Source: Azoarcus sp. (GTDB taxonomy: Bacteria > Pseudomonadota > Gammaproteobacteria > Burkholderiales > Rhodocyclaceae). From it: a DNA stretch of 5,623 bases. The translations under genes were made by a program, and so were the position numbers. This document shows, piece after piece, positions 1 to 5,401 of the stretch. Positions within the stretch are counted from its first letter, which is position 1. Each line of letters begins with the position of its first letter. The notes beneath the pieces were generated by a model. The model searched no databases, had not been told where the DNA came from, and worked only from the letters and a program-made list of their open reading frames with translations. Location: positions 1 through 5,623 of the forward strand of contig JAITWP010000247.1 of assembly GCA_031285365.1 (NCBI GenBank), given 5' to 3'.

Positions 1-464
1 CCTGGGAGCTTGCTGCCGCCGGTGTCAAACATACGCTGATTGCCGACAACGCCGCCGGACTGCTGCTCATGCGCGGCGAAGTCGATGCGGTGATTGTTGG
101 CGCAGATCGAGTCGCGGCCAATGGCGATACTGCGAACAAGGTGGGAACATACCTGAAGGCGCTGGCTGCGCACGCGGCAGGGGTTCCGTTTTATGTTGCG
201 GCCCCGGCATCGACTTTCGATGCACAGACGGCCTGCGGGGAAGCGATTCCGGTGGAGGAACGCGCCGCGGAGGAATTGTTCTACGTCGACGGGGTGGACG
301 GGGAAGGTTGTCCCAGGAGGTTGAGGCTGACTTCTTCAATGACGCACGCCGTCAATCCGGCTTTCGATGTCACCCCGGCATCGCTTGTTTCGGGTTTCAT
401 CACTGAGCGCGGCGTGATCGGGGTTGAAAGTTTGGCCGATTTTTTGAGGGATGTCCGGACATGA
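1..464 (+). CDS. mtnA: S-methyl-5-thioribose-1-phosphate isomerase, 3' part (partial)
   Basis: MtnA converts 5-methylthioribose-1-phosphate to 5-methylthioribulose-1-phosphate in the cytoplasm, as part of 5'-methylthioadenosine salvage. The reading frame is open from base 3 and gives the last 153 residues of a family usually about 350 long, so more than half the gene lies upstream. Seen: the frame opens with WELAAAG and LIADNAAG, then has the hallmark VGADRVAANGDTANKVGTY, whose GADR aspartate matches the family's catalytic Asp. PFYVAAPASTFD, IPVEERA, NPAFDVTPASL and ITERGVIG follow in the order expected of the aIF-2B/MtnA fold. The catalytic cysteine would lie upstream of the window. The stop overlaps the next gene's start (ATGA, 461-464), so the two are probably translationally coupled. 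I see no defect in the visible part. The family assignment is very secure. Confidence 0.96.
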   Translation, partial: WELAAAGVKHTLIADNAAGLLLMRGEVDAVIVGADRVAANGDTANKVGTYLKALAAHAAGVPFYVAAPASTFDAQTACGEAIPVEERAAEELFYVDGVDGEGCPRRLRLTSSMTHAVNPAFDVTPASLVSGFITERGVIGVESLADFLRDVRT

Positions 465-1111
465 GCGGGAGTGCGGGTGAATTGCTGGCGGTGGCGTGTG
501 CCTTGAAGGAACACCGGCTCAATGTTGGCGCTTCAGGCAACGCAAGTGTTCGTTATGACGGCGGCTTTATGGTCACGCCGAGTGGTTTGCCGCCGGAACG
601 GTGCACTGTTGCGGACATGGTATGGATGAAGATGGATGGTTCTTGTATCGAGGGCGAAGGACGTGCGCCTTCTTCGGAATGGCGGATTCACCGCGATATT
701 TACGCGAGCGTTCCCGAGGCAGAGGCGGTGATTCATACCCATTCGCCGTTTGCGACGGCGCTGGCCTGCCAGCGTAGGGACATTCCGCCGTTTCATTACA
801 TGGTTGCGCTTTTTGGCGGTGACAATGTGCGTTGCGCGCCCTATGCAACGTTCGGCACAGAGGAGCTCTCGAAGAATGTACAGGCGGCGCTGGCCGGGCG
901 GAATGCCTGTCTGCTTGCCAATCATGGAATGCTTGTCTATGGGCGCGATCTTACACACGCGCTGGCTCAGGCCATCGAACTGGAAACACTGTGCGAGCAG
1001 TACTGGCGCGCCTGCCAGCCGGTGCCGCCGGTGCTGTTGTCCGGAGAGGAAATGGCGGAAGTGATGGAACGTTTTCGTCATTATGGCGAACGGGAATTCA
1101 GGCAGCTTTAA
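461..1111 (+). CDS. FucA-like class II aldolase, probable 5-methylthioribulose-1-phosphate / 5-deoxyribulose-1-phosphate aldolase
   Basis: This 216-residue cytoplasmic zinc aldolase matches E. coli L-fuculose-1-phosphate aldolase (215 aa) in length and in residue numbering. Visible are the zinc ligands His92, His94 (HTHSPFATA) and His155 (LANHGM), the catalytic Glu73 in PSSEWRIH, Tyr113 in IPPFHYM and Phe131 in APYATFGT. The phosphate-binding segments GASGNASVR (23-31) and TPSGLP (39-44) are also present. The start overlaps the mtnA stop by 4 nt, with GAGGG at 446-450 as the likely ribosome binding site. Known: homologues called Ald2, encoded near mtnA, cleave methylthioribulose-1-phosphate to DHAP and an aldehyde (DHAP shunt). 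Inferred: coupling to mtnA makes that substrate more likely than fuculose-1-phosphate. The alternative, MtnB dehydratase, is a homologue, but this sequence looks much more like FucA. Fold and chemistry are secure; the substrate is inferred. Confidence 0.9.
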   Translation: MSGSAGELLAVACALKEHRLNVGASGNASVRYDGGFMVTPSGLPPERCTVADMVWMKMDGSCIEGEGRAPSSEWRIHRDIYASVPEAEAVIHTHSPFATALACQRRDIPPFHYMVALFGGDNVRCAPYATFGTEELSKNVQAALAGRNACLLANHGMLVYGRDLTHALAQAIELETLCEQYWRACQPVPPVLLSGEEMAEVMERFRHYGEREFRQL

Positions 1112-1136
1112 AATAAATTTTTTATAAAGGTTCTTC
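1112..1136 (+). promoter_or_regulatory. AT-rich gap carrying the dsbB ribosome binding site
   Basis: The 25 bases between the aldolase stop and dsbB are almost pure A/T in an otherwise GC-rich window. AAAGG at 1126-1130 lies 6 nt before the dsbB ATG and is the likely ribosome binding site. A T6 run sits at 1118-1123, but no GC-rich stem precedes it, so it is not a standard intrinsic terminator. CTTTA at 1106-1110 can pair with TAAAG at 1125-1129, which would cover part of the ribosome binding site. TATAAA at 1123-1128 resembles a -10 box, but I see no good -35 partner. Confidence 0.5.
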
Positions 1137-1637
1137 ATGTCGTCATCACGGTCACCTCTGCGTTTGTATTTCTTCGCCCTGTTTGCGCTGGGCGTCGGTG
1201 AGTTCTGTTTCGGGGTTCTTTATCTGCAAATGCTGAAGGGAATCGAACCCTGTCCAATGTGCATCATGCAGCGTTACGCGCTGTTGGGGGTCGGTCTGAT
1301 TGCGCTGATTGGTGCGCTCCACAACCGGGGAGCTTGGATCTACGGGGCGTTAGTCACGTTCGTGGCTCTGGCCGGGGGAGGAGTCGCGGCCCGGCAAAGC
1401 TGGTTGCAACTCTACCCGCCGAAAACGATGGGCTGCGGCCCTGGCCTTGAATACATGATGGAAACCTTGCCGCTGTCCGAACTTTTGCCCAGGCTGTTCC
1501 GGGGCGAGGGCGATTGCAGCGTCGTCGACTGGTCATTTCTCGGCCTGTCGGTTGCCAACTGGGGACTCATCACGTTTGCAGCGATAGCGATTGTGACGCC
1601 TTTGGCGATTTGGCGGCTACGCCGCGCGAGGCATTAG
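1137..1637 (+). CDS. dsbB: Disulfide bond formation protein B (quinone-linked DsbA oxidase)
   Basis: DsbB reoxidises periplasmic DsbA and passes the electrons to quinone in the inner membrane. The 166-residue protein has the family size and four-helix plan: membrane segments at about 9-31, 46-62, 67-85 and 140-158. The first periplasmic loop carries the redox pair Cys39-Cys42 (EPCPMCIMQR), followed by Arg46, equivalent to the arginine involved in quinone binding. The second loop carries Cys100 (MGCGPGLEYM) and Cys127 (GEGDCSVVD), the pair that exchanges with DsbA. Cys24 in the first helix is extra to the four essential cysteines. The ATG at 1137 is chosen for AAAGG 6 nt upstream and a normal first helix. 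The gene follows the aldolase at 25 nt but has no functional link to it. Its stop overlaps the convergent PilZ gene. Identification is secure. Confidence 0.96.
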   Translation: MSSSRSPLRLYFFALFALGVGEFCFGVLYLQMLKGIEPCPMCIMQRYALLGVGLIALIGALHNRGAWIYGALVTFVALAGGGVAARQSWLQLYPPKTMGCGPGLEYMMETLPLSELLPRLFRGEGDCSVVDWSFLGLSVANWGLITFAAIAIVTPLAIWRLRRARH

Positions 1638-1936
1638 CCAACGATACGAACGGTGGAACCCCCGATTTCGTACTGTCCGCCGGAGAGCGCATGGCATCGG
1701 GTTACGCGCAGATGCGTCACCAGTGGCGGGCGTCCCATGTTGTCGTGAGAAGCAATCACGACTTCAACGACTTCACCTTCGGCGGGGACGTATTGAGATC
1801 GCAGGGTCATCCCGCTCACGCTCAATTCGATACATTCCGCACTGACTTCTTCGCCCTCGTTCAGACGGATATGGGCGGAGCACCCGAGGGGAATGCGGCG
1901 ATCCAGGCGGCGGTCTCGCGGAGAAGCGTGATCCAT
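1634..1936 (-). CDS. Small single-domain PilZ protein, probable c-di-GMP receptor
   Basis: With the preferred start this is a 100-residue cytoplasmic protein that is little more than one PilZ domain. Arginines R9, R10, R13 and R14 in RDRRLDRRIP satisfy the RxxxR c-di-GMP motif twice. The second motif reads ELSVSG (37-42), so the usual D/N of [D/N]xSxxG is Glu. A beta-rich stretch follows, with the late YEIGGS (about 90-95) typical of PilZ. The frame is open upstream to a GTG at 2011, with ATGs at 1999 and 1972. The ATG at 1936 is chosen because GAGG lies 6 nt before it and the domain starts at once; a start at 2011 would give 125 residues. It follows waaA on the same strand, 135 nt downstream, so may share its transcript. 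The process it controls cannot be read from the sequence. Confidence 0.82.
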   Translation of the reverse strand: MDHASPRDRRLDRRIPLGCSAHIRLNEGEEVSAECIELSVSGMTLRSQYVPAEGEVVEVVIASHDNMGRPPLVTHLRVTRCHALSGGQYEIGGSTVRIVG

Positions 1937-2071
1937 GGTCGGCCTCGGAAGTCGGGTTGAAAACGGACCCATTTTAGCGACTGCGTACCTATTTACCATG
2001 ACCGAAGTCACACGTTTCGTGCTTGAGTATGCGCGAAGTAAGGGGTGGTTCGTGATCCCGCCCCTGCATCA
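1937..2071. other. Gap between waaA and the PilZ gene
   Basis: This holds the leader of the PilZ gene on the - strand. TAAAAT, read on the - strand at 1971-1976, could be a -10 box for PilZ, but no clear -35 matches it. A short palindrome CACG-TTT-CGTG occupies 2011-2021. No rho-independent terminator is visible behind waaA, which fits read-through into the PilZ gene. No convincing gene lies on the + strand here. Confidence 0.35.
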
Positions 2072-3370
2072 TTACTTGCTTGTTAACCCAAGTTCATCAA
2101 GCAATGCGATGGTGCGCGCGGTTGCGCCGCGATTGGCGGCTGCGAATGAGCGACCGGCTTTCGACATTGCCGCGCGCGCGGCAGCATCTTTCAATAGCTC
2201 AAAAGCGGTACGCATACCCTCTTCGATGTCATTGCAGCGCCGGGCCGCTCCGGCCTCAATCGCTTCGATGGCGATGTGCTGGAAGTTGAACGTATGCGGC
2301 CCGAGCAGAACCGGTGTGCCCACGGCGCAGGCTTCAATGGGATTTTGTCCGCCGAAGGGCAGCCAGCTTCCGCCGATCAGGGCGACGTCGGCAGCAGCGT
2401 AGTAGGCAAACATTTCGCCCATCGAGTCTCCGAGCCAGACCTGGGTGTCGATTGGCACAGGATCGGGCGGAGCCGCCGAACGCCTCGACACAGTGAGCCC
2501 GCGTGCGCGGATGAGGGCTTCGACTTCATCGAAACGCTGCGGATGACGTGGCGTGAGGATGAGCAGAGTTTCCGGGTTTGCGGAGGAGGAAGCGCGGATG
2601 AAGGCGTCGAGAATCGCTTCTTCTTCGCCTTCGCGTGTGCTGGCGGCGAAGATCGTCGGGCGCGAACCCCGGCGGGTATGGAAGTCTGCACCAAGGGCAA
2701 GTATTTCGGGCAGCGGTTCGACATCGAATTTGATGTTGCCGGTAACGCTGACTCGATGTGCGCCCAGTGCCGTCAGGCGCTCGGCATCGGCGACGCTTTG
2801 CGTGCCAATGGCGGTCAGCGAGTCGAGGATGAGGCGGGTCATTGCGGGCCAGCGCGCATAGCGTTGCTTTGAGCGTTCCGACAGGCGGGCGTTGGCGAGC
2901 AGAACCGGCACGCCACGGCGCCGACAGGAATCGAGCAGCATCGGCCAGAGTTCGGTTTCCATGATGATGCCGAACGCCGGGCGGAAGTGGCGCAGGAATT
3001 TCTCGACGAACGGCGCGAAGTCGTAAGGCAGATAGGTTCGCAGCACCCGGTTGTTTTCGCCGAAGAGTTCCTCCGAGGCGGCGCGTCCGGTCGGTGTCAT
3101 GTGGGTGAGCACGACGGTGTGTTCAGGCCAGCGTTCGAGCAGGGCGCGCACGAGCGGCTCGGCGGCGCGCGTTTCACCCAATGAAACCGCATGCACCCAG
3201 ATCGTCGGCCCTGGCGTTCGCACACGGTAACTACCGAACCGTTCCCGGAGGTGGTGCAGGTACGCAGGCTGCTTGCGCGCACGCCGAAGCAGCCTGAGAA
3301 GCGCGGCGGGGAGCGCGGGTAACCAAAGCAGGTTGTAGGGAAGAAGAAACAGGCGCTGGAACAGCGGCAT
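2072..3370 (-). CDS. waaA: 3-deoxy-D-manno-octulosonic acid (Kdo) transferase
   Basis: WaaA (KdtA) transfers Kdo from CMP-Kdo to lipid A precursor at the cytoplasmic face of the inner membrane, an essential step of LPS core assembly. The 432-residue protein matches the usual size (E. coli about 425). An N-terminal hydrophobic anchor covers about 4-28. Family motifs follow in order: HAVSLGET (60-67, Glu66 the likely general base), MTPTG (91-95), LPYD (114-117), METELWP (137-143), LANARLS (158-164), TGNIKFD (210-216), RHPQRF (275-280), GGQNPIEA (340-347) and GPHTFNF (357-363). The ATG at 3370 is preferred: it starts just before the anchor and lies downstream of a -10-like box at 3402-3407. The frame stays open to a GTG at 3487, but that extension is not family-like. 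The ribosome binding site is weak. The number of Kdo residues added cannot be told from sequence. Confidence 0.97.
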   Translation of the reverse strand: MPLFQRLFLLPYNLLWLPALPAALLRLLRRARKQPAYLHHLRERFGSYRVRTPGPTIWVHAVSLGETRAAEPLVRALLERWPEHTVVLTHMTPTGRAASEELFGENNRVLRTYLPYDFAPFVEKFLRHFRPAFGIIMETELWPMLLDSCRRRGVPVLLANARLSERSKQRYARWPAMTRLILDSLTAIGTQSVADAERLTALGAHRVSVTGNIKFDVEPLPEILALGADFHTRRGSRPTIFAASTREGEEEAILDAFIRASSSANPETLLILTPRHPQRFDEVEALIRARGLTVSRRSAAPPDPVPIDTQVWLGDSMGEMFAYYAAADVALIGGSWLPFGGQNPIEACAVGTPVLLGPHTFNFQHIAIEAIEAGAARRCNDIEEGMRTAFELLKDAAARAAMSKAGRSFAAANRGATARTIALLDELGLTSK

Positions 3371-3401
3371 CGGGTTGTGGCGCAAGGGCAACGGAAGAGA
3401 A

Positions 3402-3407
3402 AGTATA
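3402..3407 (-). promoter_or_regulatory. Candidate -10 box for waaA
   Basis: On the - strand this reads TATACT, close to the sigma-70 consensus. It lies 31 nt before the waaA ATG, giving a leader of roughly 25 nt. The -35 side is weak: TTCTTT at 16 bp spacing. A second, less well-placed TATACA lies at 3455-3460 on the same strand. This is a prediction by eye. Confidence 0.4.
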
Positions 3408-3470
3408 AGGGTTTTGCCCGCGAAAAGAAGCGACAGGGCGAATTTCGTATGGGTTGTATACCTTGCCGAT

Positions 3471-3502
3471 CCTCGTTTTCGCGACACTGCGGAAAACCGA
3501 GG
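3471..3502. repeat. Bulged inverted repeat in the divergent control region
   Basis: The left arm CCTCGTTTTC (3471-3480) pairs with the right arm GAAAACCGAGG (3492-3502) with one bulged base. Two further inner pairs (3481-3482 with 3489-3490) form across a second bulge, leaving a 6-nt loop. No T tract follows on either strand, so it is not a rho-independent terminator. It sits between the two candidate divergent -10 boxes, where an operator or a processed leader hairpin could lie. Confidence 0.5.
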
Positions 3503-3517
3503 ACGGCGGGAGCGTGC

Positions 3518-3523
3518 GATAAT
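3518..3523 (+). promoter_or_regulatory. Candidate extended -10 box for the glycosyltransferase transcript
   Basis: TGCGATAAT (3515-3523) fits an extended -10 element (TGn plus a TATAAT-like hexamer). No good -35 is seen at 17 bp (AACCGA), which extended -10 promoters can tolerate. Transcription would begin near 3530, ahead of the epimerase remnant, and give the glycosyltransferase a leader of about 150 nt. Confidence 0.35.
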
Positions 3524-3556
3524 GAACGCCTCCTAAATACGTCGTCGCGTCCGCGT

Positions 3557-3679
3557 ATGAAAATTCCTGTTATAGACGCTGCCGGTTTCATTGGCACGCA
3601 CGTCACCGAACGCCCGCCTGCGCGTGGTGACGGGGTGCTCGGACTCGGTGCCTGGTGTTGCGATATCGGAGGAGGTTGA
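3557..3679 (+). pseudogene. Remnant of the 5' end of a nucleotide-sugar (NAD-dependent) epimerase gene
   Basis: From the ATG at 3557 the frame reads MKIPVIDAAGFIGTHVTERP and then PARGDGVLGLGAW. From family knowledge this follows, residue for residue, the N-terminus of extended short-chain dehydrogenase/epimerases such as UDP-glucuronate or UDP-glucose 4-epimerases. Their first strand and glycine-rich NAD loop read roughly MKILVTGAAGFIGSH and continue ARGDEVVGLD. Similarity stops after about 33 codons and the frame ends at TGA 3677-3679, whereas an intact enzyme has over 300 residues. Loop residues have changed (first Gly to Asp, a neighbouring Thr to Ile) and several Leu are now Pro, so the NAD fold would be damaged. 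There is no ribosome binding site before the ATG. The remnant runs into the glycosyltransferase ribosome binding site. I infer an old deletion that removed most of an envelope-sugar gene. Confidence 0.72.
3668..3675 (+). promoter_or_regulatory. Strong ribosome binding site that fixes the GTG start of the glycosyltransferase
   Basis: GGAGGAGG is near-perfect anti-16S sequence and lies 6 nt before the GTG at 3682. It decides for that start over the TTG or CTG-type codons further upstream in the frame, which would also add the basic stretch RYRRRL. Confidence 0.85.
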
Positions 3680-3681
3680 CC

Positions 3682-5340
3682 GTGCAGGTTTTCAGCCCCC
3701 GCGCTGCGCTGGCCTGTTATCTGATGCTGTTGGTGGCCTATCTGGCCGGGGCGGTCATGTCCCCGCTGGAGGGGGGGGCTGCCGGGTATGCCAATATTGC
3801 GCTTGCCATCCACGAGGAAGGCAAATGGACGCAACTTATGCTCCAGGGACAGGATTACCAGGGGGGGCCGCCTCTGTTGTTCTGGCTGGTTGCGGTTTCA
3901 TACGAGCTTTTCGGTGTCAACGCGGTTGCCTACAAATTGCCGTCCCTGCTGTTCTCCGTGCTGGCTGTCTATTCCACCGTTCGTCTGGGAACGTTGTTGT
4001 ACAACAACGAGACGGTCGCCCGGCTGGCAGGCGTGATTCTGGCGAGTGCGTTTGCGCTCTTGCTTGCCAACAGCGATGCGGACATGGATGTCCTGCTCAT
4101 CGGGTCGGTCGTTTTTGCGACATGCCAGTTGTTCATTTTTGTTACCGATGAACACAAACTCTCGGCTCGGGCGCACCTCGTCGTGGCTGGGGCGGGTCTG
4201 GCGCTCGGCATGGCGGCCAAGGGGCTGGTCGGCGTAGTGCTGCCGCTGCTGGCCGTGTTTCTTTACCTCATCTACCGGCTCGAATGGCGGCGGATTTTCG
4301 ATCCGTTCTGGCTACTGTTGCCGCCGGTCGTACTGTTGTTTGCTTCGCCCGTACTTTACGCCTACCACGCGCAGTTCGGCATGGATGGGGTGATGAAGTT
4401 CGTCCTGTGGTTGCAGAGCGCCGAAAACTCGGCTTCGTTGGGTCTGCCCGAGGGCGAAGGCAGGGATCTGTTCTTCTATTACTACTCCTATCTGTGGGCT
4501 TTCCTGCCTTGGTCGGCCATTGCGTTGTGGGCGCTGGTCTCTGGTGCGCGACGGCTCATGAATGACCGTTACTGGCCCCGTGCACAGGGCGAAGCCGTCA
4601 CATTGGGGGTTATCGTAACCGTCTTCATTTTCCTGGTACTGGCGCGGTTCAACCTGCTGCATTACGTCAGTGTCCTGCTGCCCTTTTTTGCCCTCATGCT
4701 CGCGAACTGGCTTCCCGCACTGCTCAGGCATCCGGGTAGCCACCACTGGCTGTGGAGGGTGCAATACGTGGTTCTCGCGCTGGTATTGAATGCTGCCCTT
4801 GTGTTCAACGGCTGGATGTTCCCTTTGCAGGACTGGGCGCTCGCCGTGCTGGCGCTGGCGTTGCTTGCGCTCGGAATCTGGGGCATTCCGCGCTGGTCGG
4901 GGGGGAGCAGGCTGATTATCGTCTCGGTGAGCGTATCGGCGGTGTTCTGGATGCTGGTCAATCTCAATATTTATTCCGGTTTACTCGAAAATCAGGCGGG
5001 AACCGGGCTGGGCAAAGTGTTGATGAATCGCCATGCCGGGACAGAAAATGTCTATTACCTCGAAGGCGACGCCTGGGCGGCGAGTTTCGATATTGCCATC
5101 CGGCGGCGCGCGAAACCCATTACGCTCGATGCGCTTGCCAGTCGGGACAGACCAACGGTGCTGTTCGTTACTGCCGAGGGGCGAGAGAGGATCGAAGAAG
5201 AGAAGAAAGAGTTGCTGTTCGATGTGCTGGGACAGAATTCCAACCATGATTTTTCCCGTATCGGATGGGCGTTTCTCAACCCGAACACGCGCAAGGATGA
5301 GTTGCGCGCCGCCTATCTGTTACAGGTGCGGCCGCGCTAG
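3682..5340 (+). CDS. ArnT/PMT-type polyprenyl-phosphate-sugar glycosyltransferase, integral membrane
   Basis: This 552-residue protein resembles the ArnT / PMT_2 group (GT-C fold), which moves a sugar from an undecaprenyl-phosphate carrier to lipid A, protein or glycan on the periplasmic side. After the first helix (about 9-26), the loop holds PLEGGAAGYANIALAI (28-43), where ArnT-type enzymes have their catalytic acidic residue before an R/GYAEI-like helix; here Glu30 is the candidate. GGPPLLFWL (61-69) matches the family's KPPL-type motif. SDADMDVLL (131-139), MAAKGLVGVVLP (177-188), FYYYSYLWAFLPW (265-277) and HYVSVLLPFFAL (327-338) also fit. About 11-12 membrane helices run to about 430, followed by a soluble periplasmic tail (435-552). 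Three poly-G tracts lie in the gene. Sugar and acceptor are unknown. The neighbouring waaA and epimerase remnant suggest an LPS or surface glycan role. trmA follows 68 nt downstream. Confidence 0.88.
   Translation: MQVFSPRAALACYLMLLVAYLAGAVMSPLEGGAAGYANIALAIHEEGKWTQLMLQGQDYQGGPPLLFWLVAVSYELFGVNAVAYKLPSLLFSVLAVYSTVRLGTLLYNNETVARLAGVILASAFALLLANSDADMDVLLIGSVVFATCQLFIFVTDEHKLSARAHLVVAGAGLALGMAAKGLVGVVLPLLAVFLYLIYRLEWRRIFDPFWLLLPPVVLLFASPVLYAYHAQFGMDGVMKFVLWLQSAENSASLGLPEGEGRDLFFYYYSYLWAFLPWSAIALWALVSGARRLMNDRYWPRAQGEAVTLGVIVTVFIFLVLARFNLLHYVSVLLPFFALMLANWLPALLRHPGSHHWLWRVQYVVLALVLNAALVFNGWMFPLQDWALAVLALALLALGIWGIPRWSGGSRLIIVSVSVSAVFWMLVNLNIYSGLLENQAGTGLGKVLMNRHAGTENVYYLEGDAWAASFDIAIRRRAKPITLDALASRDRPTVLFVTAEGRERIEEEKKELLFDVLGQNSNHDFSRIGWAFLNPNTRKDELRAAYLLQVRPR
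3771..3778 (+). repeat. G8 homopolymer in the glycosyltransferase gene
   Basis: Eight G in a row span the end of the Glu30 codon, Gly31, Gly32 and the first base of Ala33, next to the presumed catalytic acidic residue. Gain of one G would put translation in a frame that stops at 4149-4151. Loss of one would lead to a stop at or before 4034-4036. Either would remove most of the protein. Confidence 0.8.
3861..3867 (+). repeat. G7 homopolymer in the glycosyltransferase gene
   Basis: Seven G in a row span the end of the Gln60 codon, Gly61 and Gly62, just before the PPLLFW motif. Like the tract at 3771, it uses two consecutive GGG glycine codons. Confidence 0.8.
4899..4905 (+). repeat. G7 homopolymer in the glycosyltransferase gene
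   Basis: Seven G in a row span the end of the Ser406 codon, Gly407 and Gly408, in a short loop before the last membrane helix. A slip here would alter or remove the periplasmic C-terminal domain but leave most helices. Confidence 0.8.
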
Positions 5341-5363
5341 ATGAGCGGCTTCGTCAAAATAGG

Positions 5364-5401
5364 GAAATCCCCGGCCTTTCGGTTGAACTGACCCGGATTT
5401 C
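5364..5401. repeat. Inverted repeat in the glycosyltransferase-trmA gap
   Basis: GAAATCC (5364-5370) is perfectly complementary to GGATTTC (5395-5401), leaving 24 nt between the arms. No T tract follows, so it does not look like an ordinary terminator. It ends 7 nt before the trmA ATG and overlaps where its ribosome binding site should be, so it might affect trmA translation. A chance occurrence is possible. Confidence 0.3.

Noticed and set aside
1111..1130. T6 run after the aldolase as a possible rho-independent terminator
   Set aside because: No GC-rich stem stands before the T run. The only pairing available is A/T-rich and spans the dsbB ribosome binding site.
533..1138. 201-codon open frame on the - strand
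   Set aside because: It is antisense to the aldolase, whose catalytic residues are all in place. The product is rich in Arg and His with no domain pattern.
1514..1960. 148-codon open frame on the + strand
   Set aside because: It overlaps the end of dsbB in another frame and lies opposite the PilZ gene. It shows no recognisable domain, while the opposite strand has clear PilZ motifs.
2011..2021. Palindrome CACG-TTT-CGTG
   Set aside because: The arms are only 4 bp, so it is expected by chance at this length. There is no second copy nearby and no tie to a recognised regulator.
1935..2402. 155-codon open frame on the + strand, with an internal ATG at 1998
   Set aside because: Most of it is antisense to the 3' end of waaA, it has low-complexity Ala/Ser content, and no ribosome binding site precedes either start. 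It is explained by the waaA coding strand.
2276..2872. 198-codon open frame on the + strand
   Set aside because: It is fully inside waaA on the opposite strand. Long antisense frames are common in GC-rich genes, and it has no family-like motif.
3097..3834. 245-codon open frame on the - strand spanning waaA, the control region and the glycosyltransferase start
   Set aside because: It crosses three real elements in the wrong frame, is rich in Pro and Arg, and lacks any recognisable motif.
5341..5391. 16-codon frame starting directly after the glycosyltransferase stop
   Set aside because: It has no ribosome binding site of its own, no similarity to a known peptide, and a length easily met by chance.
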